DNA of 64,000 nt from Croceibacterium atlanticum (lineage in GTDB: Bacteria > Pseudomonadota > Alphaproteobacteria > Sphingomonadales > Sphingomonadaceae). Of the stretch, positions 28,680 through 38,037 are shown piece after piece. The stretch is from NCBI RefSeq assembly GCF_001008165.2, contig NZ_CP011452.2, positions 2,480,001 to 2,544,000 on the forward strand, written 5' to 3'. The number at the start of each line of letters is the position of its first letter. The first letter of the stretch is position 1. Below the pieces are notes generated by a model. It worked only from the letters and a program-made list of their open reading frames with translations, made no database searches and was not told the DNA's origin. The translations under genes and the position numbers were made by a program.

Positions 28680-29666
28680 ATGCCGACTCAGAAGATTACT
28701 CCGACCAGCCATGTCCTCGATCGCGTGCTTGTCATGGAGATGGTCCGCGTGACCGAAGCTGCGGCGATCGCGGCCTCTTCGCTGATCGGCCGAGGTGACG
28801 AGAAGGCGGCCGATGCCGCCGCCGTGGAAGCGATGCGCAAGGCGTTCGATACTCTCTATATCGATGGCACCGTGGTCATCGGCGAGGGTGAGCGCGACGA
28901 AGCGCCGATGCTGTATATCGGCGAAAAGGTCGGCGGCGCGCCGGACAAGGGGCCGAAGATCGACATTGCGCTGGATCCGCTGGAAGGCACCACCATCACC
29001 GCCAAGGCCGGCCCCAACGCGCTGGCCGTGCTGGCTGCGGCGGAAGAAGGCTGCCTGCTCAACGCGCCCGATGTCTATATGGAAAAGATCGCGGTCGGCC
29101 CCGGCTATTGCCAGGGCGTGATCAGCCTCGACAAATCGATTCGCGAAAATGTGGAAGCTGTGGCCAGCGAAAAGGGTGTCGCGCCCGCCGAGATCAATGT
29201 CTGTGTGCTGGACCGCCCACGCCATGCGGAACTGATTGCGGAACTGCGCTCGATCGGGTGCGGCGTGCACCTGATCCCCGATGGCGATGTGGCCGGCGTT
29301 ATCGCCACCACCGACGAGGATACGACGATCGACATGTATATGGGCACGGGCGGCGCGCCGGAAGGCGTGCTGGCTGCGGCGGCATTGCGCTGCGCCGGTG
29401 GCCAGTTCAACGGCCGGTTGCTGTTCCGTAACGAGGATGAACGCGCCCGCGCCCGCAAATGGGGTGTGGAGGACCTGGACCGGATCTATCTTCTGGAAGA
29501 CCTGGCCAAGGGAGACTGCATCTTCGCCGCCACCGGCGTGACGGATGGTTCGCTGCTGGAAGGCGTGAAGCGCAAGCGCGGTAACAAGATGACCACGGAA
29601 AGCGTGGTGATGCGGGCCAGCACCGGCACCGTTCGCTGGGTTCGCGGGGAACATCGCGTCAGGTAA
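28680..29666 (+). CDS. glpX: Class II fructose-1,6-bisphosphatase
   Basis: Gluconeogenic phosphatase, fructose-1,6-bisphosphate to fructose-6-phosphate; 328 residues. Motifs: VVIGEGERDEAPMLYIGEKVG and the metal-binding ALDPLEGTTITAKAGPNALAV, characteristic of GlpX, plus FAATGVTDGSLLEGV at the C-terminus. ATG 28680 follows GGGAG at a good distance; the open frame further upstream is non-coding. A 181-base gap separates it from hom and carries no recognisable gene. Confidence 0.95.
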   Translation: MPTQKITPTSHVLDRVLVMEMVRVTEAAAIAASSLIGRGDEKAADAAAVEAMRKAFDTLYIDGTVVIGEGERDEAPMLYIGEKVGGAPDKGPKIDIALDPLEGTTITAKAGPNALAVLAAAEEGCLLNAPDVYMEKIAVGPGYCQGVISLDKSIRENVEAVASEKGVAPAEINVCVLDRPRHAELIAELRSIGCGVHLIPDGDVAGVIATTDEDTTIDMYMGTGGAPEGVLAAAALRCAGGQFNGRLLFRNEDERARARKWGVEDLDRIYLLEDLAKGDCIFAATGVTDGSLLEGVKRKRGNKMTTESVVMRASTGTVRWVRGEHRVR

Positions 29667-29792
29667 TCTCGCCTCGGGGGAACCTGTTCAGGCGGATTCT
29701 CCCCGGCGGGCCCGGGATGCAGGTTGCAATCGTGTGACGCTCGGTTAGAGCCGGGCCATTCGTGTCTCCGCGCAGAAAAGGGCTCTGCTGCA

Positions 29793-30728
29793 ATGAAACT
29801 CATGGCCGGCAATTCTAACCTGCCACTCGCTCGCGCCATTGCCGGCTATCTCGAAATCCCGCTGACCGATGCCAGCGTCCGGCGATTCGCGGATGAAGAG
29901 ATTTTCATCGAAATTCATGAGAATGTCCGCGGGGAAGACGTGTTCCTGGTCCAGTCGACCAGCTTCCCCGCGAATGACAATCTGATGGAATTGCTGATCG
30001 GGATCGATGCGCTGCGCCGGGCCTCTGCCCGCCGCATCACCGCCGTCATCCCTTATTTCGGCTATGCCAGGCAGGACCGGAAGCCCGGCCCGCGCACCCC
30101 GATTTCCGCCAAGCTGGTGGCCAATCTGATCACCGAAGCCGGGGCCAATCGCGTCCTTTCGGTGGATCTCCATGCCGGGCAGATCCAGGGCTTCTTCGAT
30201 ATTCCGACTGACAATCTCTATGCCGCGCCGGTCATGGCGGCGGATATCCTCGCCCGTTACGGGGACAAGGATCTGATGGTCGTGTCGCCGGATGTGGGCG
30301 GCGTGGTTCGCGCCCGCGCCCTGGCCAAGCGACTCGACAACGCACCGCTGGCCATTGTCGACAAGAGGCGTGAACGCCCGGGCGAATCGGAAGTGATGAA
30401 CATCATCGGCGATGTGAAGGGCCGCGCATGTGTTCTGATCGACGATATCGTCGATTCGGGTGGCACGCTTTGCAATGCGGCGCAGGCTTTGATGGATGCC
30501 GGTGCGCGCAGCGTGGCGGCCTATATCACGCATGGCGTGCTTTCCGGCGGCGCCGTGGCACGAGTCGATAATTCGGCCCTGACGGAGCTGGTCATTACTG
30601 ACACGATCCTGCCGACCGATGCGACGATGGATTCGCAGCGGATCAGGGTGCTGACGGTCGCGCCGCTGATTGGCGAAGCCGTGCGCCGCATCGCCGATGA
30701 AAGCAGTGTGTCGAGCCTGTTTGACTGA
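29793..30728 (+). CDS. prs: Ribose-phosphate pyrophosphokinase
   Basis: Makes PRPP from ribose-5-phosphate and ATP, feeding purine, pyrimidine, His and Trp synthesis and the Apt reaction encoded upstream. 311 residues: [16 protein letters not shown] at the N-terminus, [10 protein letters not shown] (flexible catalytic loop region), [18 protein letters not shown], and the PRPP-binding [21 protein letters not shown] 29793 gives the normal length. The following cupin gene starts 19 bases after the stop. Confidence 0.96.
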   Translation: MKLMAGNSNLPLARAIAGYLEIPLTDASVRRFADEEIFIEIHENVRGEDVFLVQSTSFPANDNLMELLIGIDALRRASARRITAVIPYFGYARQDRKPGPRTPISAKLVANLITEAGANRVLSVDLHAGQIQGFFDIPTDNLYAAPVMAADILARYGDKDLMVVSPDVGGVVRARALAKRLDNAPLAIVDKRRERPGESEVMNIIGDVKGRACVLIDDIVDSGGTLCNAAQALMDAGARSVAAYITHGVLSGGAVARVDNSALTELVITDTILPTDATMDSQRIRVLTVAPLIGEAVRRIADESSVSSLFD

Positions 30729-30747
30729 GGTGAATGGAGGATTGGCC

Positions 30748-31185
30748 ATGCGTCGCATGAGGCTATTGGCGGCAGCGATCCTCATTTCTGCATCGGCGGC
30801 CTGCGCAACGGACAATTCCGCGCGGCCGGCGGCTGCGGGGGTGTTCACGCCCCCGATGGGTTCCAACCAGATATTCCACGAAGCACTTTCGGCCGCGCCG
30901 GGGCATGAACTGATTGCGGCCGATCTGGCTCTTGGCCCTGATGCGGCCGGGCAGGCCCATTGGCACCCATGGGAGGAATATCTCTATGTTCTGGCCGGCA
31001 GCGCGCTGGTCGAAATAGAGGGGGAACCGCAGCGTGTCGTCCTGCCGGGGCAGAGCTTCATCATACCGGCGCGTGCGGTCCACACGCCGCGCGCCGGCAG
31101 CCAGGGCGTCCGCGCGATCGTGCTGCGGGTCCATGATGCGGGCGATCCGGAGAGCGTGCCTGCTGAAACGAAGGAAACAGAGTGA
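30748..31185 (+). CDS. Cupin-domain lipoprotein
   Basis: 145-residue predicted lipoprotein (signal peptide with the lipobox-like SAACAT, Cys about residue 19) carrying a single cupin domain. Cupin motif 1 is seen as AHWHPWEEYLYVLAGS (two His and Glu as metal ligands) and motif 2 as PGQSFIIPARAVHTPRAG with the fourth His. A metal-binding site is therefore intact, but the substrate is unknown. GGAGG precedes ATG 30748. The stop overlaps the hisN start in GTGA, so the two are translated together even though one product is in the envelope. Confidence 0.84.
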   Translation: MRRMRLLAAAILISASAACATDNSARPAAAGVFTPPMGSNQIFHEALSAAPGHELIAADLALGPDAAGQAHWHPWEEYLYVLAGSALVEIEGEPQRVVLPGQSFIIPARAVHTPRAGSQGVRAIVLRVHDAGDPESVPAETKETE

Positions 31186-31970
31186 ATCTGACGGCTGAAA
31201 CGGCCTTGGCCCACCGCCTTGCCGACGCGGCAGGTGAAGCGATCCGGCCGCATTTCCGATCCGCGGTGGAGGCGGAGCGGAAGGGCGATTCCACGCCTGT
31301 CACCATTGCCGATCGCGCGGCGGAAGAGGCGATGCGCCGGATCCTGACGGCCGAATTCCCGCAGGATGGCATCCATGGGGAGGAATTCGGCGTGAGCGAG
31401 GGCCGGTCCGGCCGGCAATGGGTGCTCGATCCGATCGATGGCACCACCGCATTCCTCTCCGGACGGCCGATATTCGGTACACTCATCGCCCTTCTGGTCG
31501 ATGGGTTCCCGGTGCTCGGCATGATCGACCAGCCGATTCTTGGTGAACGCTGGCTCGGAGTGGCGGGCGCGCCCACCACCTTCAACGGCAAGCCCGTGAA
31601 GACGCGCGCCTGCAGGGACCTGTCCGACGCCGCCCTGGCGACCACCGGCCCGCAATATTTCTCGCAGGAAGAGGGCGACGTGTTCATGGCCCTCGCCGCC
31701 AAGACCGATCACAAGCGGATGATCATGGGCGGGGACTGCTACAATTACGGCCTGCTCGCATCCGGTTTTCTGGACGTGGTCTGCGAAGCCGGGCTGAAAC
31801 TGCATGATTATGCCGCACTTGTCCCCGTGGTGGAGGGGGCGGGTGGCACGATGTGCGACTGGAACGGCGATCCGCTGCATGGCGGATCGGGCGGACATGT
31901 GCTCGCGCTGGGCGATTCGGCGCGGCTGGAGGATGTGCTGGAAGCCATGGGCGGCCACCACCACCACTGA
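31182..31970 (+). CDS. hisN: Histidinol-phosphatase (inositol monophosphatase family)
   Basis: 262-residue member of the Mg-dependent IMPase superfamily, of the HisN type that dephosphorylates histidinol phosphate in many alphaproteobacteria. Metal-binding motifs are VTIADRAAEEAM, HGEEFG, WVLDPIDGTTAFLSG and EAGLKLHDYAALVPVVEGAGG (second Asp). GTG start 31182 overlaps the cupin stop. The protein ends in MGGHHHH, a natural run of four histidines at the very C-terminus. An inositol monophosphatase is the alternative; the GRPIFGTLIALL segment favours HisN. Confidence 0.86.
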   Translation: MNLTAETALAHRLADAAGEAIRPHFRSAVEAERKGDSTPVTIADRAAEEAMRRILTAEFPQDGIHGEEFGVSEGRSGRQWVLDPIDGTTAFLSGRPIFGTLIALLVDGFPVLGMIDQPILGERWLGVAGAPTTFNGKPVKTRACRDLSDAALATTGPQYFSQEEGDVFMALAAKTDHKRMIMGGDCYNYGLLASGFLDVVCEAGLKLHDYAALVPVVEGAGGTMCDWNGDPLHGGSGGHVLALGDSARLEDVLEAMGGHHHH

Positions 31971-31988
31971 TTCGCGGCTGGAGGAAAG

Positions 31989-32417
31989 ATGCGCCTGTTT
32001 GTTTATGGAGTGCTGATCCGCGAACTGGCGCAGGGCCGCGCCGCGGAACTCGTCGCCGCGCTGGAAGAAGGCATTCCCGCCACTGCGCGGGGCACTCTTT
32101 ATGCCGTGCGCGGGGAAGGCGATGGTTGGTATCCGATCATGCTGCACGATCCCGAAGGCGGGGAAATCCACGGCATCGTGCACGAAGCGGGCCGTGTGGA
32201 ATGGCAGGCGATGGATGAATTCGAAGACGCGCATGACGGCCCCGATGCCGAATATAACAGGCGTGAAATTCCCGTGATGCTGCCCAATGGCTTCTCCACC
32301 ATGGCTTATGCCTACTGCTATGCGCGTGATGTGCCGAAGGATGCCGAACCTATCCCCCACGGCGATTTCGGCCGCTGGTTGCGTGAAACGGGGCGTGGTC
32401 CGATTACCGGGCGTTAG
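31989..32417 (+). CDS. Gamma-glutamylcyclotransferase-like (AIG2/BtrG fold) protein
   Basis: 142 residues with the N-terminal strand MRLFVYGVLIREL matching the substrate-binding YGxL turn of gamma-glutamylcyclotransferases, a YPIMLHDPEGGEIHGIVHE segment and the putative catalytic glutamate in WQAMDEFEDAHDG, followed by NRREIPVML. The family cyclises gamma-glutamyl compounds to 5-oxoproline, but many members are uncharacterised. It starts 18 bases behind hisN and probably belongs to the same transcript. Confidence 0.82.
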   Translation: MRLFVYGVLIRELAQGRAAELVAALEEGIPATARGTLYAVRGEGDGWYPIMLHDPEGGEIHGIVHEAGRVEWQAMDEFEDAHDGPDAEYNRREIPVMLPNGFSTMAYAYCYARDVPKDAEPIPHGDFGRWLRETGRGPITGR

Positions 32418-32539
32418 GGCTTGCCTTTTTCGCGATTTGAGCTTAACCGCGCGGCCTTCACCGACACGTGATTTATCTTCCGGTCTGGCCACAAGGGCTG
32501 CCAGGGCTGGTTGGACGTGTCCCTGACAAGGAGACGAAA

Positions 32540-32743
32540 ATGCCCAAGATGAAGACCAAGAGCGGTGTGAAGAAGCGCTTCAAGATCACCGCCAACGGCA
32601 AGGTCAAGCATGGCGTGGCAGGCAAGCGCCACCGGCTGATCAGCCACAACGCCAAGTATATCCGCCAGAACCGCGGTACCGAAGTGATCTCTGACGCTGA
32701 TGCGAAGACGATCAAGAAATGGGCCCCCTACGGCCTCGGCTGA
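32540..32743 (+). CDS. rpmI: 50S ribosomal protein L35
   Basis: 67-residue basic protein beginning [17 protein letters not shown], then [12 protein letters not shown], the L35 signature. Part of the large-subunit rpmI-rplT pair. The ATG follows AAGGAGACGAAA. infC, often just upstream, is not present here: the 122 bases before the gene hold only its promoter/leader. Confidence 0.97.
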   Translation: MPKMKTKSGVKKRFKITANGKVKHGVAGKRHRLISHNAKYIRQNRGTEVISDADAKTIKKWAPYGLG

Positions 32744-32772
32744 GCCCGGTTCAAGGACAGGAGAACTAGACC

Positions 32773-33132
32773 ATGCCCCGTATCAAGCGCGGCGTTACCA
32801 CGCGCCAGAAGCACAAGCGGATTCTCGATCAGGCGAAGGGCTATCGCGGCCGTCGCAAGAACACGATTCGCATCGCCCGCCAGGCCGTCGAAAAGGCCGG
32901 CCAGTATGCCTATCGCGACCGCAAGGTTAAGAAGCGGAACTTCCGTGCGCTGTGGATTCAGCGTATTAACGCGGCAGTTCGCGCTGAAGGCCTGACCTAT
33001 TCGCAGTTCATGCACGGCGTGAAGCTCGCCGGTATCGAACTGGACCGGAAGGTGATGGCCGACCTGGCGATGAACGAGGGCGCTGCTTTCGGCGCCATCG
33101 TCAAGCAGGCGAAGGCGGCCCTTCCGGCCTGA
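32773..33132 (+). CDS. rplT: 50S ribosomal protein L20
   Basis: 119-residue ribosomal protein needed early in 50S assembly, and in enterics an autoregulator of rpmI-rplT. It begins [18 protein letters not shown] and contains [22 protein letters not shown]-like rRNA-binding basic sequence and the [20 protein letters not shown] core. It lies 29 bases behind rpmI and ends at a strong terminator. Confidence 0.98.
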   Translation: MPRIKRGVTTRQKHKRILDQAKGYRGRRKNTIRIARQAVEKAGQYAYRDRKVKKRNFRALWIQRINAAVRAEGLTYSQFMHGVKLAGIELDRKVMADLAMNEGAAFGAIVKQAKAALPA

Positions 33133-33156
33133 TTCGACCTCGGAAGGACGCCTAGC

Positions 33157-33193
33157 AAAGGGGCGCGGATGGCTAGGCTGTCCGCGCCCCTTT
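33157..33193 (+). terminator. Terminator of rpmI-rplT
   Basis: Stem AAAGGGGCGCGGA / TCCGCGCCCCTTT with an 11-base loop and a short T run, 25 bases after the rplT stop. Classical rho-independent form. Confidence 0.88.
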
Positions 33194-33447
33194 TCTGTGC
33201 GCGGGAAGTGCTTGGAAAAGCGCGGAATTGTCTCATTCCGGGAATGAAGGGGCAATTCTGAAAGCGTGCCCGACGCGCGAATTGCTGGCAGGGTAATGTC
33301 CATATCGGAGCAATTTTTCATGGACATGAGCTGATTTATCTCATTCAAAGGGTTTACGCGTTGCCAACCGCGGCAACATCCGGGGGTTAGGTATTCGGCG
33401 CGCATAAATGGCGTGGGATTCCGATGAGCGGGTCGGTCGCATAGGAC
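33194..33447 (+). promoter_or_regulatory. Control region of AraC-type regulator with two inverted repeats
   Basis: The 254 bases before the AraC-type gene contain no ORF of note but hold two dyads. One is a perfect 13-base palindrome CATTCC-G-GGAATG at 33234-33246. The other is an 8-base inverted repeat ATGTCCAT / ATGGACAT at 33296-33303 and 33320-33327 with 16 bases between. Either could bind a dimeric regulator, perhaps the adjacent gene product. No clear -35/-10 pair was fixed. Confidence 0.45.
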
Positions 33448-34359
33448 ATGGCTGAAGACTTCAGCATCAATATTCAGTTCTATACGCTCTCGGAAGAGCT
33501 CCAGCCGTATTTCACGGCCCTGTATCTGTTCGACATTACCTGCCCCGAAGGGGAATATGTGCAGGACTGCCTGCATCCGGAATGGGCGGCCATGCGTTTC
33601 AGCGAAGGCGTGCCGCCCATCGGGGCCGTGGGTTCCGCGCCCCTCAAGACGCAATGGCCCTTCGTGGTCAGCGGCCCTACCAGCCAGCCGATACATTTCC
33701 GCCTGCTCACCTCGCGAACCTGGGGCCTGGGCGTGCTGCCCGCCGGCTGGGCCAAATTCGTGGATGGCAGCGCGCGGGATTTTGCCGATCGGACGGTCGA
33801 CGGCTCCGGCGAAGCGGCTTTTTCGATCTTCACCCCGATCCTGGACATCGTGCGGGGCGTCAATGCGCCGCAGGACGAAGTGGCGGAACGGATCAACGCC
33901 TATCTCATGCATCATGTGGGTCGCCCCGCCCGCCACGTCCGGCGGGTGCGGGCCTGCCATGATCTGATGCGCGATCCCGGCCTGCGCACGGTTAGTGAGC
34001 TGGGGGAACGGCTCGGCATCAGTTCCCGATCGCTGGAACGCCTATGCGCTCGCTATTTCGGCTTTCCGCCCAAGCTGATGCTGCGCCGCCAGCGCTTCAT
34101 CCGCAGCCTGGCCCAGTTCATGCTCAACGGGCATCACAGCTGGAGCGAGGCAATCGACGATCAATATCACGATCAGTCGCAATTCGTCCGGGATTTCCGG
34201 TCTTTCATGGGCATGACACCCAGCGAATATGCGGATTCGCCACATCCGATCATCGAACGCATCATGAGCCAGCGCATGGCCGATCAGGGCGCGGCGCCGC
34301 GCACGGATTTGCCCACAATATTGCGTTATCGGCCGGACGGGCTTCGGCACGGCCTCTGA
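33448..34359 (+). CDS. AraC-family transcriptional regulator
   Basis: 303 residues. The N-terminal ~180 residues form a poorly conserved sensor part (SINIQFYTLSEELQPYFTALYLFDI). The C-terminal third is an AraC/XylS DNA-binding domain with two helix-turn-helices: TVSELGERLGISSRSLERLC and the second around SWSEAIDDQYHDQSQFVRDF, followed by the MGMTPSEYA end motif. The N-terminal type resembles DUF6597-like sensors of AraC proteins. It is a single gene flanked by rplT and pheS, so targets cannot be inferred. Upstream inverted repeats could allow autoregulation. Confidence 0.88.
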   Translation: MAEDFSINIQFYTLSEELQPYFTALYLFDITCPEGEYVQDCLHPEWAAMRFSEGVPPIGAVGSAPLKTQWPFVVSGPTSQPIHFRLLTSRTWGLGVLPAGWAKFVDGSARDFADRTVDGSGEAAFSIFTPILDIVRGVNAPQDEVAERINAYLMHHVGRPARHVRRVRACHDLMRDPGLRTVSELGERLGISSRSLERLCARYFGFPPKLMLRRQRFIRSLAQFMLNGHHSWSEAIDDQYHDQSQFVRDFRSFMGMTPSEYADSPHPIIERIMSQRMADQGAAPRTDLPTILRYRPDGLRHGL

Positions 34360-34440
34360 CCCGCCGCGCAATTTGGGGGTTGGGGACCGGGGAAGGGCCA
34401 GCTACAGGCCGGCCCAGTGCTGACAATTGACCTTGCTGAG

Positions 34441-35541
34441 ATGACTGAACTCGAACAGATGAAAGCCGGTGCCTGCGCCCGTATCGACGCAGCGCAGGAT
34501 CTTGCCGCCCTCGAAGCCTTGCGGGTGGAGTTTCTCGGCAAGCAAGGCAGTATTTCCGGCCTGCTGAAGACGCTGGGCAAGATGAGCCCGGAAGAACGGC
34601 AGGAGAAGGCGCCGAAGATCCAGGCATTGCGCCAGGACGTGGCGGATGCCCTTGCCGCCCGCAAGGCCGCGATGGAAGAGGCGGAGCTGGAACAGCGGCT
34701 GGCGCAGGAAACGCTGGACCTGTCCCTGCCTGCGCCGGACATGCCGCGCGGCACCGTTCATCCCGTCAGCCAGGTGATGGATGAACTGGCGGAAATCTTC
34801 GCCGATCTTGGGTTCTCCGTCGCCACCGGGCCGGAGATCGAGGATGACTGGTACAATTTCACCGCGCTCAACATGCCGGAAAGCCATCCGGCCCGCGCGA
34901 TGCATGATACGTTCTATTTCCCGGATCAGGCGCCCAGGGGCGGGCGCATGTTGCTGCGGACGCACACATCGCCGGTCCAGATCCGGACCATGACCGAAAA
35001 GGGCGCGCCGGTGCGGATTATTGCCCCCGGGCGCGTCTATCGCAGCGACAGCGATGCCACCCACACGCCGATGTTCCACCAGATTGAAGGTCTGGTGATC
35101 GACCGGGACATCCATCTGGGCCATCTGAAATGGACGCTGGAAACCTTCCTCAAGGCTTTCTTCGAGCGAGAGGATATCGTGCTGCGGCTGCGGCCAAGCT
35201 ATTTCCCGTTCACTGAACCGTCAGTGGAAGTGGATGTCGGCTTCGCGATCGAAAACGGCAAGCGCGTGCTTGGCGGATCGGGTGACGAACCCGGCCATGG
35301 CTGGATGGAACTGCTGGGCAGCGGCATGGTCAATCGCCGGGTGATCGAATTTTCCGGCCTCGATCCGGACGAATGGCAGGGCTTCGCATTCGGCCTCGGT
35401 GTCGACCGTCTGGCCATGCTGAAATACGGGATGGACGATTTGCGCGCCTTCTTTGACGGCGATGTTCGCTGGCTGCAGCATTACGGTTTCAGCCCGTTTG
35501 ACCAGCCGACCCTTTCCGGCGGGGTGGGAGCACGCGCATGA
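34441..35541 (+). CDS. pheS: Phenylalanyl-tRNA synthetase alpha subunit
   Basis: Catalytic subunit of the (alpha-beta)2 class II enzyme charging tRNA-Phe. 366 residues: an N-terminal coiled coil (residues ~1-90, [23 protein letters not shown]), then the class II core with [10 protein letters not shown], motif 2 ([24 protein letters not shown]) and motif 3 ([17 protein letters not shown]). A GTG at 34417 would add eight residues; neither start has a good Shine-Dalgarno sequence, so ATG 34441 is chosen. It overlaps pheT by four bases (ATGA). Confidence 0.95.
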   Translation: MTELEQMKAGACARIDAAQDLAALEALRVEFLGKQGSISGLLKTLGKMSPEERQEKAPKIQALRQDVADALAARKAAMEEAELEQRLAQETLDLSLPAPDMPRGTVHPVSQVMDELAEIFADLGFSVATGPEIEDDWYNFTALNMPESHPARAMHDTFYFPDQAPRGGRMLLRTHTSPVQIRTMTEKGAPVRIIAPGRVYRSDSDATHTPMFHQIEGLVIDRDIHLGHLKWTLETFLKAFFEREDIVLRLRPSYFPFTEPSVEVDVGFAIENGKRVLGGSGDEPGHGWMELLGSGMVNRRVIEFSGLDPDEWQGFAFGLGVDRLAMLKYGMDDLRAFFDGDVRWLQHYGFSPFDQPTLSGGVGARA

Positions 35542-37931
35542 AATTCTCCCTGACCTGGCTCAAGCAATATCTTGAAACCGATGCGACGGCGGAGGAAGTG
35601 TCCGCCAAGCTCAACGCGATCGGCATCGAGGTGGAGGATCTGGAAGATCCGGCCGAAAGGCTGACCGGATTCCGCGTGGCCCACGTGTTGACCGCCGCCC
35701 CGCATCCCGATGCGGACCGGCTGCAGGTTCTTTCCGTCGACACCGGCGAAGGGGCACCGCTGCAGGTAGTCTGCGGCGCTCCCAATGCCCGCGCGGGGAT
35801 GAAGGGCGTTCTCGGCCTGCCCGGCGCAGTGGTGCCGGCCAATGGCATGGTGCTGCGCAAGAGCGCGATCCGCGGTGTCGAATCCAACGGCATGATGTGC
35901 AGCGTGCGCGAACTGGAACTGGGCGACGATCACGATGGCATCATTGAACTGCCGGACGATGCGCCCATTGGCACCAGCTTTACCGAATACCGATCCGCCA
36001 GCCCCGTGTTCGACGTGGCGATCACGCCCAACCGCCCGGATTGCATGGGTGTTTATGGCATTGCGCGCGATCTGGCGGCAGCTGGCCTCGGCACTCTGAA
36101 GCCGCTCCCCCTGCGCGATGCGCCTTCCAGCTTCCCCTGTCCCGTGGAAATCCGCACGGACGATCCCGAAGGCTGCCCGGCATTTTATGGGCGGGTCATT
36201 CGCGGGGTGAAGAACGGCGCCTCGCCGGACTGGATGCAGGCGACTTTGCGTGAAGCGGGGCAGCGGCCGATCTCCGCGCTGGTCGACATCACCAATTTTG
36301 TCATGCTCGGCTTTGGCCGTCCGGCCCATGCCTATGATCTGGCCAAGCTTTCCGGCGCCGTGGTGGCCCGCCGCGCGACGGATGGCGAACAGGTTCTGGC
36401 CCTGAACGAAAAGACTTACACGCTCGACAATTCGATGACGGTGATCGCGGACGACAAGGGCGTACACGATATTGCCGGCATCATGGGTGGCGAGGATTCG
36501 GGCGTGACCGAAAACACGACCGATGTTCTGCTGGAAATCGCCTATTTCGATCCGGACCGGATCGGCGTGACCGGGCGCAGGCTGGGCCTGGCATCCGACG
36601 CGCGCACGCGTTTTGAACGCGGTGTCGATCCCGCCTTCCTCGATGACGGACTGCATTTGCTGACCCAGCTGGTGCTGGAAATCTGCGGTGGTGAAGCATC
36701 CGAAGTGGTGCGTGCGGGCAATCCGCCGAGCGAACGGAAAGCGGTCACCTACGATCCTTCCCTGGCTGAAAGGCTGGGCGGTGTTGCCATTCCCGAAGTG
36801 GAGCAGAAGCGGATCCTGGAATCGCTCGATTTCGAAGTGTCGGACGATTGGCAAGTCACCGTGCCGCTGCGCCGCCACGATGTGGAAGGCGCGCCCGACC
36901 TGGTCGAGGAAGTGGTTCGCATCCATGGCATCGACAAGGTGGAAAGCGTGGCCCTGCCGCGTGCCGATGGCGTTGCCCGGCCCACGGCCACGCCGCAGCA
37001 GGTGCTGGAACGGCGCCTGCGCCGCGCGGCGGCCGCGCGCGGGCTGAACGAGGCGGTGACCTGGTCCTTCCTCCCGCCTGCCCAGGCCGATCATTTCAGC
37101 CCCGGCGATGGCGGCCTGTGGGTGCTCGACAATCCGATCAGCGAGGACATGAAGGTCATGCGGCCTTCGCTGTTGCCGGGCCTGATCTCCGCGGCGAAGC
37201 GCAATCTGGATCGCGGCGCGGCTGGGCTGCGCCTGTTCGAGATTGGCCGGTCCTATCTGCGCGCCGATAACGGTATGAGCGACGAGCGCGCCATTCTCGG
37301 CGTGGTCCTGGCGGGGGAGAAAACCCCGCGTGGCTGGGCCAGCGGCAGGGCGATCCCGTTCGATGCCTATGATGCCAAGGCCGAAGCGGAAGCGCTGCTG
37401 GCTGCCGCCGGTGCCCCGGTGGACAAGTTGCAGGTGATGGGGGAGGCCGGTCCGCAATTCCATCCGGGCCAGTCCGCGACATTGCGATTGGGGCCGAAGA
37501 ACGTGCTCGCCCGGTTCGGGGCGCTGCACCCCAGGACGCTGGAAGAATTCGACGTGGAAGGGCCCGTGGTTGCGGTGGAAATCTTCCTCGACGCGATTCC
37601 TGCAAAGAAGGGCGCGCCCAGCTTCGCGCGGGCGCCTTACAGCCCGCCCGCACTGCAATCCGTGCTGCGCGATTTCGCCTTTCTGGTCGATGCCGATCTT
37701 CCGGCCGGCGACCTGCTGCGCGCGGTGAAGGGCGCGGACAAGGCGAATATTGTCGATGCCCGCATCTTCGACAATTTCCGCGGGCAGGGCGTGCCGGAAG
37801 GCAAGAAATCGCTGGCGATCGAGGTCACGCTGCAACCGGGCGAGGCCAGTTATACGGACGAGCAGATCAAGGCGATTGCCGACAAGGTGATTGCCGCAGC
37901 GGCCAGGCAGGGCGCGGAATTGCGCGGGTGA
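35538..37931 (+). CDS. pheT: Phenylalanyl-tRNA synthetase beta subunit
   Basis: 797 residues, full length, forming the tRNA-binding and editing half of PheRS. Domains in order: [12 protein letters not shown] start, OB-fold tRNA-binding domain (about 40-150, [15 protein letters not shown] and [15 protein letters not shown]), B3/B4 editing domain (~210-380), B5 domain (~400-470), a class-II-like core, and the C-terminal ferredoxin-fold anticodon-binding domain (~705-797, [20 protein letters not shown]). Coupled to pheS by ATGA. The very long antisense open frame over this gene is a shadow of its codon bias. Confidence 0.96.
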   Translation: MKFSLTWLKQYLETDATAEEVSAKLNAIGIEVEDLEDPAERLTGFRVAHVLTAAPHPDADRLQVLSVDTGEGAPLQVVCGAPNARAGMKGVLGLPGAVVPANGMVLRKSAIRGVESNGMMCSVRELELGDDHDGIIELPDDAPIGTSFTEYRSASPVFDVAITPNRPDCMGVYGIARDLAAAGLGTLKPLPLRDAPSSFPCPVEIRTDDPEGCPAFYGRVIRGVKNGASPDWMQATLREAGQRPISALVDITNFVMLGFGRPAHAYDLAKLSGAVVARRATDGEQVLALNEKTYTLDNSMTVIADDKGVHDIAGIMGGEDSGVTENTTDVLLEIAYFDPDRIGVTGRRLGLASDARTRFERGVDPAFLDDGLHLLTQLVLEICGGEASEVVRAGNPPSERKAVTYDPSLAERLGGVAIPEVEQKRILESLDFEVSDDWQVTVPLRRHDVEGAPDLVEEVVRIHGIDKVESVALPRADGVARPTATPQQVLERRLRRAAAARGLNEAVTWSFLPPAQADHFSPGDGGLWVLDNPISEDMKVMRPSLLPGLISAAKRNLDRGAAGLRLFEIGRSYLRADNGMSDERAILGVVLAGEKTPRGWASGRAIPFDAYDAKAEAEALLAAAGAPVDKLQVMGEAGPQFHPGQSATLRLGPKNVLARFGALHPRTLEEFDVEGPVVAVEIFLDAIPAKKGAPSFARAPYSPPALQSVLRDFAFLVDADLPAGDLLRAVKGADKANIVDARIFDNFRGQGVPEGKKSLAIEVTLQPGEASYTDEQIKAIADKVIAAAARQGAELRG

Positions 37932-38037
37932 GCCGAAGCGCCGCCATCGCTTGTGGCGAATTGGCGGCGCATTCGGCAGCCTGCGGTCCGCTGTTCCGAA
38001 TGGACGTGGGTGAACAGCCCGTATAGGGGCGCCTCCC

